A DNA stretch of 64,000 nt from Candidatus Bathyarchaeota archaeon. Lineage in GTDB: Archaea; Thermoproteota; Bathyarchaeia; Bathyarchaeales; DTEX01. The notes under the pieces are model-generated. The model was not told where the DNA came from. It made no database searches and saw only the letters and a program-made list of their open reading frames with translations. Positions 9,164 to 17,155 of the stretch are shown piece after piece (within the stretch, counting starts at the first letter, position 1; the number at the start of each line of letters is the position of its first letter). Both the position numbers and the translations under genes were made by a program. The DNA lies in the NCBI GenBank assembly GCA_025059045.1, contig JANXEA010000005.1:28960-92959 (forward strand), given 5' to 3'.

Positions 9164-11917
9164 ATGGATAAAAGAGCAATTAATAATGGAGCAGCAGCAC
9201 TTCTGATGGGCATACTTCTAGCCTCGACAATCGCTCTGCTTGCAAAGCCTAGCCTAGGAAGCCAGCTGATCCTATATCCTTGGCCCATGGGAGGCAGGAG
9301 CATATCTAGAACCAATTATACGCCTGCTTCTGGACCAGTAAAAAATGAGACCGCATGGACCTTCCAGACAGGTGGGCCGATCAGGTCAGGTGTAGCCGTT
9401 GTCGGCGGCGTAGTCTACGTAGGCTCCAATGACGGCTGCTTATATGCCCTTAACCTCACAAATGGAAAGATGATCTGGAAGTTCCAGACAGCGGGCAACG
9501 TAACCGCTGAACCAGCGGTGGCGGATGGAAGAGTGTACTTCCTCTCAACGGAGACCCCTCCAAACCTTTACTGCCTAGAGGCGGCGACAGGTAAAAGGCT
9601 TTGGAACTATAGCGCGATATATGGGGGTGCAATATACTGTGGTCCAGCGATAGATGGTGGCAGAGTGGTATTCAACGTTGGCATGTATGTTTATTGTGTG
9701 AATGCGACGTCTGGAGAGCCCATATGGTCTCCATGCAACCTTCATGACAACCCTATCGTCGGCGGAGTTACAATTTATGGTGACAGGATCTATGTTGGCA
9801 ATGACAGAAACATGCTTTACGTAGTCTACATGGCCACTGGTACATGGACGGCTGGGGATAGAATGGCTTTAGGAGGGGACTTCGCAGGTTATGCGGTCAT
9901 ATCCGAGGGGCTGTTATACGTTGCAATGGAGGACAACTTAACCATAATCTTTAACTTGGCAACCCCGCTCCCGCACACTGAAGTTAGGAGAATAACTATT
10001 CCAGATAAGACCCATGGCATTGCAGTCTCTGGGACACTGCTTGTAGTCCAGGGTAGAGACCGAGGATCATTATACGCGTATAACTCTTCAACTGGAGACC
10101 TATTGTGGAGCTTCACGGTAACACCCAGTGCAACATCATGGACATTCCCAATCATTTCCGGCAATGGACTCGTCTACTTTGCCGCTGTTGACGGATACAT
10201 CTACGCGCTAGACGCGAGGAGCGGCAGGATGGTGTGGAGCTATCGGACCAATGCGACGGCCGGCACGCCACTTTGGGCGATTGGCGCAGTGGTGGATGAC
10301 AGGTTTATCATTGGGCATGAGGACGGTGTAGTCTACTGCTTCGGAAAGAAGGCACCAGAGGAGGAACCTCCAGTACCAGGAGAAGAAGTCGTTTATGAGT
10401 GGCCCATGGGCATGGGAAACGTTTACAGGACAGGCTATACGGATGCGAAGGGACCCGTATCAAACAAGACCTTATGGACATTTAGGACTGGCGGGCCGAT
10501 AAGATCTGGTGTTGCAGTAGCAGGTGGGATTGTATACGTTGGATCTGATGACAACTGCCTCTATGCAATTAACCTAACAACCGGAGAGCAGCTATGGAAA
10601 TTTGAGACGGGGCATGATGTCCGGTCAGATCCGGCGGTTGCCGACGGCATGGTATACTTTGGCTCTAGGGACAGGACATTCTACTGTCTTAACGCAACAA
10701 CTGGGGCGCTTATATGGAACTTCACGACTCCATTCGAATTATACGGCGGATCTGTAGTTGCAGGTGGCAGAGTAATCTTCGGAACAAGAGGGAATGGCAC
10801 GGTATACTGCTTGGACAGCAAGACAGGTCGGCTTATCTGGTCCGCAGTTACTGGAAGGGACATTAGAGGGGGGCCAGCAATCTCCGAAGGGAAGGTGCTC
10901 ATAGGCAATGATGATGATAGGGTCTATATGATCGATTTTGTCTCAGGCGTCATAGAGAGGAACGTGAGCATGGGTGCAGACATCTACCGCTACGTCGTAG
11001 TCTCAGGAGACCTTGTGTTAGTGGTTAACCAGGCAACGGATGGTAGGATTGGAATCTTCAGCCTGCCAACATTAGCATCAGTCAGGAATATTACAGGGGT
11101 ATTTAAGGTCCGCGGGGGATTAGCGGTCGCTGGAGGTGTCGCTTATCTCGCAGGGAGGGAGGACGGGGTTGTACAAGCATTTAACATTACTACTGGAGAG
11201 CAGATATGGAACTTCACAACAGGGGTTACTGGTTCATGGTATTCGCTGCCCGTTGTCTCTGGTAACGGTTTAGTCTACTTCGCAGCTATGAATGGACAGG
11301 TTTACGCGCTAGATGCTAAGACTGGTAAGATAGTATGGAGCTACCTGACTGAAAAGACGAATATTACTGAGTGCTGGGCTCACGGCGCAATAGTCAATAA
11401 TAGACTGATCATTGGGCATGAGGACGGTGTAGTCTACTGCTTCGGAGAGATCTTAGTCACCTTGAGGGTTACCCTGCAGTGGACGAACTCTACTGCCATA
11501 TCGGGCGCAGAGGTAACAATTGCTGGGCAGACCAAGCAGACCAATGCCTCGGGAGTAGCCGTTTTCAACTTCACAAGCGGCGTCTACAAATTGACTGTTA
11601 AATACATGGGAGTCACAATGGAGGAAATAGCAAACCTCACCATGTATTACGACCGAGCATTAATGTTTAGAGAGGAGGCTGGACCATACGAGAGGATAAT
11701 ACTGCTCAATTCACAGATTTCAAGCCTGCAAAGCCAAATTTCAAGCCTCAACAGTCAAATCGGTAGTCTCCAAGGTCAAGTGAGCAGCCTGCAAGGACAA
11801 GTGTCAAGCTGGCAGACTCAGGCCTCCAACAACCTATACATGGGTCTTGGTGCGGGCGTAGTCGTCGGCCTAATTGTAGGGTTTGCCGTCGCTTTCATGC
11901 TACGCAGGAAAGGATAG
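9164..11917 (+). CDS. Large surface protein with two tandem PQQ-type propellers, beta domain, coiled coil and membrane anchor
   Basis: The 917-residue product has a signal peptide (MDKRAI, then a hydrophobic run ending near KPSLG). Two propellers follow (about 45-405 and 412-775), each opening with WPMG and ending with HEDGVVYCFG. Then come a carboxypeptidase-regulatory-like beta domain (780-850), a Gln/Ser/Leu heptad coiled coil built on SLQSQIS and SLQGQVS units (about 860-895), and a final membrane helix with the basic end LRRKG. The propellers are a tandem duplication 367 codons apart. ATG 9164 is preferred over TTG 9137 because it begins a normal signal peptide and follows a purine-rich GGAAGAG. 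The coiled coil would act as a stalk holding the propellers off the membrane. The protein is probably involved in adhesion, polymer binding or S-layer-associated scaffolding; the ligand is unknown. Confidence 0.85.
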   Translation: MDKRAINNGAAALLMGILLASTIALLAKPSLGSQLILYPWPMGGRSISRTNYTPASGPVKNETAWTFQTGGPIRSGVAVVGGVVYVGSNDGCLYALNLTNGKMIWKFQTAGNVTAEPAVADGRVYFLSTETPPNLYCLEAATGKRLWNYSAIYGGAIYCGPAIDGGRVVFNVGMYVYCVNATSGEPIWSPCNLHDNPIVGGVTIYGDRIYVGNDRNMLYVVYMATGTWTAGDRMALGGDFAGYAVISEGLLYVAMEDNLTIIFNLATPLPHTEVRRITIPDKTHGIAVSGTLLVVQGRDRGSLYAYNSSTGDLLWSFTVTPSATSWTFPIISGNGLVYFAAVDGYIYALDARSGRMVWSYRTNATAGTPLWAIGAVVDDRFIIGHEDGVVYCFGKKAPEEEPPVPGEEVVYEWPMGMGNVYRTGYTDAKGPVSNKTLWTFRTGGPIRSGVAVAGGIVYVGSDDNCLYAINLTTGEQLWKFETGHDVRSDPAVADGMVYFGSRDRTFYCLNATTGALIWNFTTPFELYGGSVVAGGRVIFGTRGNGTVYCLDSKTGRLIWSAVTGRDIRGGPAISEGKVLIGNDDDRVYMIDFVSGVIERNVSMGADIYRYVVVSGDLVLVVNQATDGRIGIFSLPTLASVRNITGVFKVRGGLAVAGGVAYLAGREDGVVQAFNITTGEQIWNFTTGVTGSWYSLPVVSGNGLVYFAAMNGQVYALDAKTGKIVWSYLTEKTNITECWAHGAIVNNRLIIGHEDGVVYCFGEILVTLRVTLQWTNSTAISGAEVTIAGQTKQTNASGVAVFNFTSGVYKLTVKYMGVTMEEIANLTMYYDRALMFREEAGPYERIILLNSQISSLQSQISSLNSQIGSLQGQVSSLQGQVSSWQTQASNNLYMGLGAGVVVGLIVGFAVAFMLRRKG
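10307..10345 (+). repeat. 39-bp perfect direct repeat, copy 1 (end of first propeller)
   Basis: These bases, encoding I-I-G-H-E-D-G-V-V-Y-C-F-G, recur without mismatch at 11408-11446. The copies are 1101 nt (367 codons) apart, marking the period of the tandem propeller duplication. Perfect identity at third positions suggests recent duplication or gene conversion here. Confidence 0.9.
11408..11446 (+). repeat. 39-bp perfect direct repeat, copy 2 (end of second propeller)
   Basis: Partner of the repeat at 10307-10345. The bases flanking each copy differ at once, so identity is limited to this segment while the rest of the two propellers has diverged. Confidence 0.9.
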
Positions 11918-11930
11918 ATTCTTCATTCCC

Positions 11931-11943
11931 CTTTATTTTTTTA
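11931..11943 (+). terminator. T-rich archaeal-type terminator
   Basis: CTTTATTTTTTT lies 14 bases after the propeller gene stop. It has no strong hairpin, as expected for archaeal oligo-T termination. Confidence 0.45.
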
Positions 11944-12042
11944 ATATCTAGATCCTCACATGGAACTAGATTTTGTTTTTGACTGAGAAAGGCTTATTCT
12001 ATACCGTCTCATTCGATTAGGGAGAGGGCGGTAGCGCTTAAC

Positions 12043-13029
12043 ATGGGTAAAGGGGATAAGATCAGAGTTCTTCCCTTGGCCTTTGAAAGCTTCGGTGTAC
12101 GTTCTATGTGCACGTATGTCGAAACCGGGGACCTAAGAATTCTTTTGGATGCTGGTGTCGCCCTAGGCCCTAACCGTTTCGGCCTACCCCCGCATCCAAA
12201 AGAGTATGAGGCGCTTAGGGAGAGAAGAAACCTCATTCTAAAGTTTTCTGGAAGATCTGAGATAATTACGGTAAGCCATTATCATTTTGACCACCATACA
12301 CCCTCGTACACGGATTGGGCAAACACTTGGTCAACAGGAAAGATTGCAGAAAAGATCTATGGGGGAAAAGTTATTTTTGCAAAAAGTTATAAGAGCAAGG
12401 TTAATGCAAGCCAGAGGCAACGCGGATGGATGTTCGCGAGGACAGGCGGCAAGAACGCCGCACGGCTCGAATTTGCTGATGGAAGGTCTTTCAGGTTTGG
12501 GGAGACATGCATCCGGTTTTCGGAGCCGGTCTTTCACGGGCGGGAGGAATCCGAGCTAGGCTGGCTCCTCATGGTTACGATCGAATATGATGGGGATAGA
12601 GTGCTACTCGCTCCTGATGTACAGGGTCCCATATGCCAGAAGACTGTTGACATCATCTTAGCTGAGACGCCAAGACTTGCGGTCATTGGTGGTCCACCAA
12701 CATATCTAACAAATTTCAGCGAAGATGTGGAATCATTCAAGTCGGCATTGATGAACCTCAAAATCCTAGTCTCGAGAATCCCCACAGTTATTCTTGATCA
12801 TCATATTCTCAGGGATGGAGGGTGGAGGGAGAAGATTATGCCCGTTTTTGAGGCGGCTGAAAGTGTGGGTCATAGAATAGTTACGGCGGCAGAGTTTTTG
12901 GGTGAAAATAACCGTCTTCTTGAGGCTTCCAGAAAGAAGCTTTACGAGGAAGAGCCTCCTTCGAAGGAATTTAATGACTGGTTGAGGTTGGACCCTAAGA
13001 AAAGAAGGACTGTCATGCCTCCCATCTAA
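12043..13029 (+). CDS. MBL-fold metallo-hydrolase, UPF0282 family
   Basis: This 328-residue protein starts with the family's PLAFESFGVRSMCTYVET strand and the GVALGPNRFGLPPHP segment. It carries the metal-binding loop SHYHFDHHTPS near residue 79, with a later His (PVFHGRE) and DHH (LDHHILRD) near the C-terminal third. These match the archaeal UPF0282 metallo-beta-lactamase-fold proteins, which are widespread but have no established substrate. The layout, with two dinuclear-site motifs and no RNA-binding KH or beta-CASP domain, sets it apart from the RNase J/CPSF group. It converges with purQ, the stops being only a few bases apart. The ATG 12043 start has a weak GGAGAGGG further upstream. Confidence 0.85.
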   Translation: MGKGDKIRVLPLAFESFGVRSMCTYVETGDLRILLDAGVALGPNRFGLPPHPKEYEALRERRNLILKFSGRSEIITVSHYHFDHHTPSYTDWANTWSTGKIAEKIYGGKVIFAKSYKSKVNASQRQRGWMFARTGGKNAARLEFADGRSFRFGETCIRFSEPVFHGREESELGWLLMVTIEYDGDRVLLAPDVQGPICQKTVDIILAETPRLAVIGGPPTYLTNFSEDVESFKSALMNLKILVSRIPTVILDHHILRDGGWREKIMPVFEAAESVGHRIVTAAEFLGENNRLLEASRKKLYEEEPPSKEFNDWLRLDPKKRRTVMPPI

Positions 13030-13032
13030 TCC

Positions 13033-13851
13033 CTAGAAGTTAGATATGATATATTCTATGGCCGATCTGAAGATGGCTCTACCGTCTCCGTAGGGTGGAG
13101 CTTTTCCCTTTCTCGTCCAGTCTGGAAGTTGCCACCCATAATAAGCTCTTTCAGGATGCGGCATTAGACCGAAAACTGTGCCGTCCCTATTACATACTCC
13201 TGCAATATCATAGAAGGAGCCGTTAGGATTCCAAGGGTATGCGCCAAATGCTGGCGACCCATCTTCAGTGCAGTACCTGAAGACTAGCTGATCCTGAGAG
13301 AGAAGCCTCTTCAGCAGCTCTTCTTCCCGCTCTCTTGGAAAAACAAATCTTCCCTCAGCATGCGCGACCGGCATCCTCAGAACTTTTCCATTAGGCACCA
13401 CCCGTGTGAATATGCATCGACCGTTATTCTCATGCCTAAGAAACACCCATCTACACCTGTAGCCAATGGGAGAGTTTGTGGCTAGGGCGGCCTCAGGAAG
13501 ATCGCTTACACCATCAAAGCCTGGAAGCAGTCCACATTCTACCAGCACTTGGAAACCGTTGCATATGCCTAAGACTGGTTTACCGCTTTCTACGAAGGTT
13601 AGTAGGTCGCCTCTGATCCTAGCCATCAGTCTCTTAGCCAGTATCGCCCCAGCCCGCACATAATCTCCGTAGGAGAAGCCTCCTGGGATCACTAGCATTT
13701 CATAGTCGCTGAGCCTCGCCCCCTTAATCAGCCTATTAAGGTGGACTATTTCCGCCACTACACCTAAATCTTCGAAGGCCCTCTTTGTCTCCTCATCACA
13801 ATTAGTCCCGCCAACTCTCACAATACAAACCTTGACTTCAGACCTTTCCAT
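13033..13851 (-). CDS. purQ: Phosphoribosylformylglycinamidine synthase glutaminase subunit PurQ
   Basis: This class I glutamine amidotransferase supplies ammonia to PurL for conversion of FGAR to FGAM in purine synthesis. The 272-residue product starts CIVRVGGTNCDEE. It has the nucleophile elbow GICNGF (Cys near 97), the oxyanion segment PGGFSYGDY, and the His/Glu pair in MPHPERA near 238. The ATG at 13851 is chosen over the upstream in-frame ATG at 13884 because GGAGGT sits 7 nt before it and the family N-terminus begins here. The gap to the purL stop is 4 nt. At about 270 residues it is longer than the 220-230 residues of many archaeal PurQ proteins, mostly through internal loops. Confidence 0.95.
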   Translation of the reverse strand: MERSEVKVCIVRVGGTNCDEETKRAFEDLGVVAEIVHLNRLIKGARLSDYEMLVIPGGFSYGDYVRAGAILAKRLMARIRGDLLTFVESGKPVLGICNGFQVLVECGLLPGFDGVSDLPEAALATNSPIGYRCRWVFLRHENNGRCIFTRVVPNGKVLRMPVAHAEGRFVFPREREEELLKRLLSQDQLVFRYCTEDGSPAFGAYPWNPNGSFYDIAGVCNRDGTVFGLMPHPERAYYGWQLPDWTRKGKAPPYGDGRAIFRSAIEYIISNF

Positions 13852-13855
13852 AACA

Positions 13856-16237
13856 TCAACCTCCAAGCGTCCTATTCCATGCATTGTAGAGATCCCCTAA
13901 TGGGGACTCGACCGCAACTCTCCCATCAAGGCCGATAATTTTAAGAGTATTTCTTCTCATTACTCTGCCTACTAAACCCATAATGCAGCCATCCATAATT
14001 TCTTCGAATTTTTCCTTCATCCTTTGAGGCACTTCCAAAAGGAATCGACTGTTAGACTCTGAGAAGAGGACATGATCATTTCTAGATAACTCGCGTGATC
14101 TTGGAACACTTGCGAGATGGATCTCTATACCATAGTTTCCTGAAAAGGCCATCTCAGCCGCGGCTACCGCAAGTCCTCCATCCGATATGTCATGGCAGGC
14201 ACGTACCACTCCAGCATCTATTGCATGTGTCAATAGTTCAAAGGTTCTTTTCGCCTCTTCAAGCCTAACCTTAGGCACACTTTTTCCAAGATATCCATGA
14301 ATACTATAGTATGCGGAGCCGCCAAGTTCAGGGTAAGTTCTGCCGAGAATGTAGATTAAATCTCCAGGAGCCTTTACGTCTGGTGAGACCGTGTTTCTAA
14401 TGTCAGGGATAACCCCTATGCCTGTTATTAGCAGGGTAGGCGTCACTGGTCCCAGCGGAGACTCATTATATAAACTGTCTTTCCCAGAGATGAATGGGGT
14501 GCCGAAACCTTTTGCATACTCGTAGCAAGCTTCACAGGCTCTGACCAGCGCCCCAAGCCTATCCGGCTTCTCCGGGCTTCCCCAGACAAAGTTGTCAAGG
14601 AGGGCGATTCTTCTCCCTCCAACAGATAAATTATTTCTTATAGCTTCATCGATAGCGGACGCGGCCATCCAGTATGGATCGATCTTTCCGTAATTCGGGT
14701 TTATTCCGCACGATATTACAAGCCCCCTCCAAGAGTTTCTCAGCGGCTTGAGGACGGCGGCGTCGCTTGGACCATTATTTCTGCCGCATAGGGGCTTCAG
14801 AACAGTGTTACCCTTAACTTCATGGTCATAGGTCCTTATCACTGATTCGCGGCTCGCAATATTCGGATAGGATAGCACCTTAAGCAATTCATTTGTTAGA
14901 TCGTTAGGCTCCGGGAAACACGGCTCGACAAGCGCAGGCTCTTTCCATTCCGCATATCTCTTAACCGCAGGTGGACTGAATAGGAAATCAATGTCAAGCT
15001 CCGCAACCTTTATTCCCATGTAATTTATGCGGAGAACCCTATCAGACGTTAGTCTACCTATTGATGTTGCCTCAATTTCCTCTGACGAAAAAATCTCTAG
15101 AACAGCATCCAAACTAGGTTCTGGAACAGTTAGTAACATTCTCTCCTGGGACTCGGATATGTAGATCTCCCATGGGGGTATATTCAGATATTTCAGTGGA
15201 ACCCTATCCAGATCAACAGTGGCTCCGCATCCGAATTTATGCGCGGTTTCCCCGACGGCGCTTGATAGGCCTCCCCCGCCCAGATCAGTAATTGATGATG
15301 CGAGGTTTAGGTCTCTTATCGCAATTATAGCTCGTTTGAGCTTCTCCTCTTCTATCGGGTTGGCTATTTGGACAGCTGGACGTGAGACCTTCTCCGATTC
15401 TTCAGTCAGCTCAAGCGAGGCGAACGTTACGCCGTGAATACCATCTCTCCCAGTTCTGCCACCTGCAAGTACCAGGTGATCCCCAGGCTTAGCATTCTTC
15501 ACATACTTATTTGTGGGCAGAATGCCAATGCATCCACAATATACTACTACGTTCCCCACATAGCTCTCATCGAAGTATATGGCTCCGTTAACTGTTGGGA
15601 TGCCCATGTTGTTGCCATAATGGCCGATCCCTGCGATAACGCCTCGGAACACGTATCTAGGATGCTTTGTTCCAGGTGGAAGCCTTTTAAAGTCATAGTC
15701 TAGCGGACCGAATCCTAAAACATCTGTGCACGCTATCGGGTCAGCCCAGACGCCGAGAACATCTCTGATGACGCCCCCAACTCCTGTCGCAGCTCCGCCG
15801 AACGGTTCAATAGCTGAGGGGTGATTATGAGTTTCAACTTTGGCGGCGACTGCCCATCCAGTCTCGAATTCAATAATCCCAGCGTTATCCTCGAAGACTG
15901 AGATACACCATGAGGGGTTGAGCTCTTTGGTGACGCTTGCAATGAAGGTTTTGAAGAGGGAGTCGATTGTCCTCCCATCAGACGTGATGACCTTGCCCTT
16001 AAAGGTTTTATGGAAGCAATGCTCAGACCACGTCTGCCCTATCGTCTGAAGCTCAACGTCAGTTGGGTTCCTACGCTTGGCCTTGAAATATTCCTTTATG
16101 GCCTTCATTTCCTCCAAGTTTAGGGCTAGACCCATCTCCTCGCTTATCCCACAGATCTCATTCTCTCCAGCCTCGAGAATATCGATCTCGTAAAGTTCGA
16201 ATGGCACATTTCTCCTTATGTATAACTTACGAGTCAT
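13856..16237 (-). CDS. purL: Phosphoribosylformylglycinamidine synthase PurL (small type)
   Basis: PurL is the ATP-dependent synthetase subunit of the PurSLQ complex. At 793 residues it shows the small-PurL pattern: QTWSEHCFHKTF, the catalytic VETHNHPSAIEPFGG loop, the glycine-rich AGGRTGRDGIHG, and the second-half motif SGKDSLYNE followed by ACHDISDGGLAVA. The ATG at 16237 overlaps the purS stop (ATGA), a typical sign of translational coupling. The gene order purS-purL-purQ is the usual archaeal and Bacillus-type cluster. It acts in the cytosol. I see no truncation or frameshift. Confidence 0.96.
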   Translation of the reverse strand: MTRKLYIRRNVPFELYEIDILEAGENEICGISEEMGLALNLEEMKAIKEYFKAKRRNPTDVELQTIGQTWSEHCFHKTFKGKVITSDGRTIDSLFKTFIASVTKELNPSWCISVFEDNAGIIEFETGWAVAAKVETHNHPSAIEPFGGAATGVGGVIRDVLGVWADPIACTDVLGFGPLDYDFKRLPPGTKHPRYVFRGVIAGIGHYGNNMGIPTVNGAIYFDESYVGNVVVYCGCIGILPTNKYVKNAKPGDHLVLAGGRTGRDGIHGVTFASLELTEESEKVSRPAVQIANPIEEEKLKRAIIAIRDLNLASSITDLGGGGLSSAVGETAHKFGCGATVDLDRVPLKYLNIPPWEIYISESQERMLLTVPEPSLDAVLEIFSSEEIEATSIGRLTSDRVLRINYMGIKVAELDIDFLFSPPAVKRYAEWKEPALVEPCFPEPNDLTNELLKVLSYPNIASRESVIRTYDHEVKGNTVLKPLCGRNNGPSDAAVLKPLRNSWRGLVISCGINPNYGKIDPYWMAASAIDEAIRNNLSVGGRRIALLDNFVWGSPEKPDRLGALVRACEACYEYAKGFGTPFISGKDSLYNESPLGPVTPTLLITGIGVIPDIRNTVSPDVKAPGDLIYILGRTYPELGGSAYYSIHGYLGKSVPKVRLEEAKRTFELLTHAIDAGVVRACHDISDGGLAVAAAEMAFSGNYGIEIHLASVPRSRELSRNDHVLFSESNSRFLLEVPQRMKEKFEEIMDGCIMGLVGRVMRRNTLKIIGLDGRVAVESPLGDLYNAWNRTLGG

Positions 16238-16485
16238 TCAGCTTCCTCTATCCGGAAATTGAAATCATCTTTGACAGGGTTTGCTAGTAGCCTTAGGCAC
16301 ATCTCTTCAACAATCTTCTCAGCTTCGCTGAGGGATGACGCCTCTACCACTATTTCATAGACTTTACCTACTCTCACAGCCTTTACAGGGTACTTCAGCT
16401 CCAAAAGTGATTCTCGAGTCGTCTCGCCCTCAGGATCGGAATGGCCCGGCTTAAGGTTTACTTCCACCCTCGCCCTGAATTCCAT
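16234..16485 (-). CDS. purS: Phosphoribosylformylglycinamidine synthase subunit PurS
   Basis: This 83-residue small subunit bridges PurL and PurQ. The sequence begins MEFRARVEVNLKPGHSDPEG and continues with LLELKYPVKAVRVGKVYEI, the conserved core of PurS dimers. It is the first gene of the purSLQ operon, and its TGA stop overlaps the purL ATG. About 100 nt separate it from the next upstream gene, leaving room for an operon promoter. I see no clear operator. Confidence 0.94.
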   Translation of the reverse strand: MEFRARVEVNLKPGHSDPEGETTRESLLELKYPVKAVRVGKVYEIVVEASSLSEAEKIVEEMCLRLLANPVKDDFNFRIEEAE

Positions 16486-16589
16486 AGGTGAGAGAAGATG
16501 AGGCCCAATTAATTAAGGTTATTTTTCCGTTTTAATGATTTCGAAGAATAAGTGTTCCACGTTAGAAGTGGTTTAAAAACGGATTGAAA

Positions 16590-17036
16590 TCATAATGGTC
16601 TCTCCAACCAGAGTCTAAGAGTCTCAAACCAGAGTATGATGCAGGCGGAGAAGCCGAAAATCAATGCCACCATGTTATGTATGCTACCACTATGACCGTA
16701 AAGTATGATGTAGGTTATTAGCATGGTTGTGAACCAGACTGAGTAGAAGAGGTAGCGTGGAACCATGAATCGTCCTATCCTCGTGAACAGCCTTAAAACT
16801 CCCACTTTAACTTCCCGGGCAAGGAAATATTCTCCTCTCAGATTCTTATTAACTAGGCCCAGGGACACCAACTTCTCTAGGTGATGCGCCGCAACGCTTG
16901 GGCTGGAAAAACCCAGCTCACGTTGGATTTCACGGACACCGACAGGCAACTTCTGCGTTCTCAGGAGAAACCAGTAAACCATAAGCGTCTTACCCTTCAA
17001 TAAGGATTCAATCTCGTCTTCAGATGCTCCGCTCAT
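16590..17036 (-). CDS. Membrane-anchored winged-helix (ArsR/MarR-like) regulator
   Basis: Residues 12-75 form a winged helix-turn-helix. The recognition region SSPSVAAHHLEKLVSLGLV and the wing RGEYFLAREV are of the ArsR-like type common in archaea. Two hydrophobic helices follow (about 93-118 and 121-142), so the DNA-binding domain would be tethered to the inner face of the membrane. The 148-residue gene lies between purS and the divergent FG-GAP gene at 17156. Its start is 119 nt from that gene, so regulation of the divergent gene or of its own transcription is plausible. No metal- or ligand-binding cysteines are seen. Confidence 0.8.
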   Translation of the reverse strand: MSGASEDEIESLLKGKTLMVYWFLLRTQKLPVGVREIQRELGFSSPSVAAHHLEKLVSLGLVNKNLRGEYFLAREVKVGVLRLFTRIGRFMVPRYLFYSVWFTTMLITYIILYGHSGSIHNMVALIFGFSACIILWFETLRLWLERPL

Positions 17037-17155
17037 TACTCCTCAGCCAAATCTAAATTATCACCTTCGACATTAAAAAGCTAGCATAAACATTCAATCT
17101 TACTTCTCAGCCGCATAGAAGAACTAAAATAGTTTAGATCTGAAAACATTTCAGT

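Noticed and set aside
11700..11810. Short DNA repeat array (CRISPR-like)
   Set aside because: The about 21-nt periodicity is coding: it encodes coiled-coil heptads (SLQSQIS-type) within the propeller protein.
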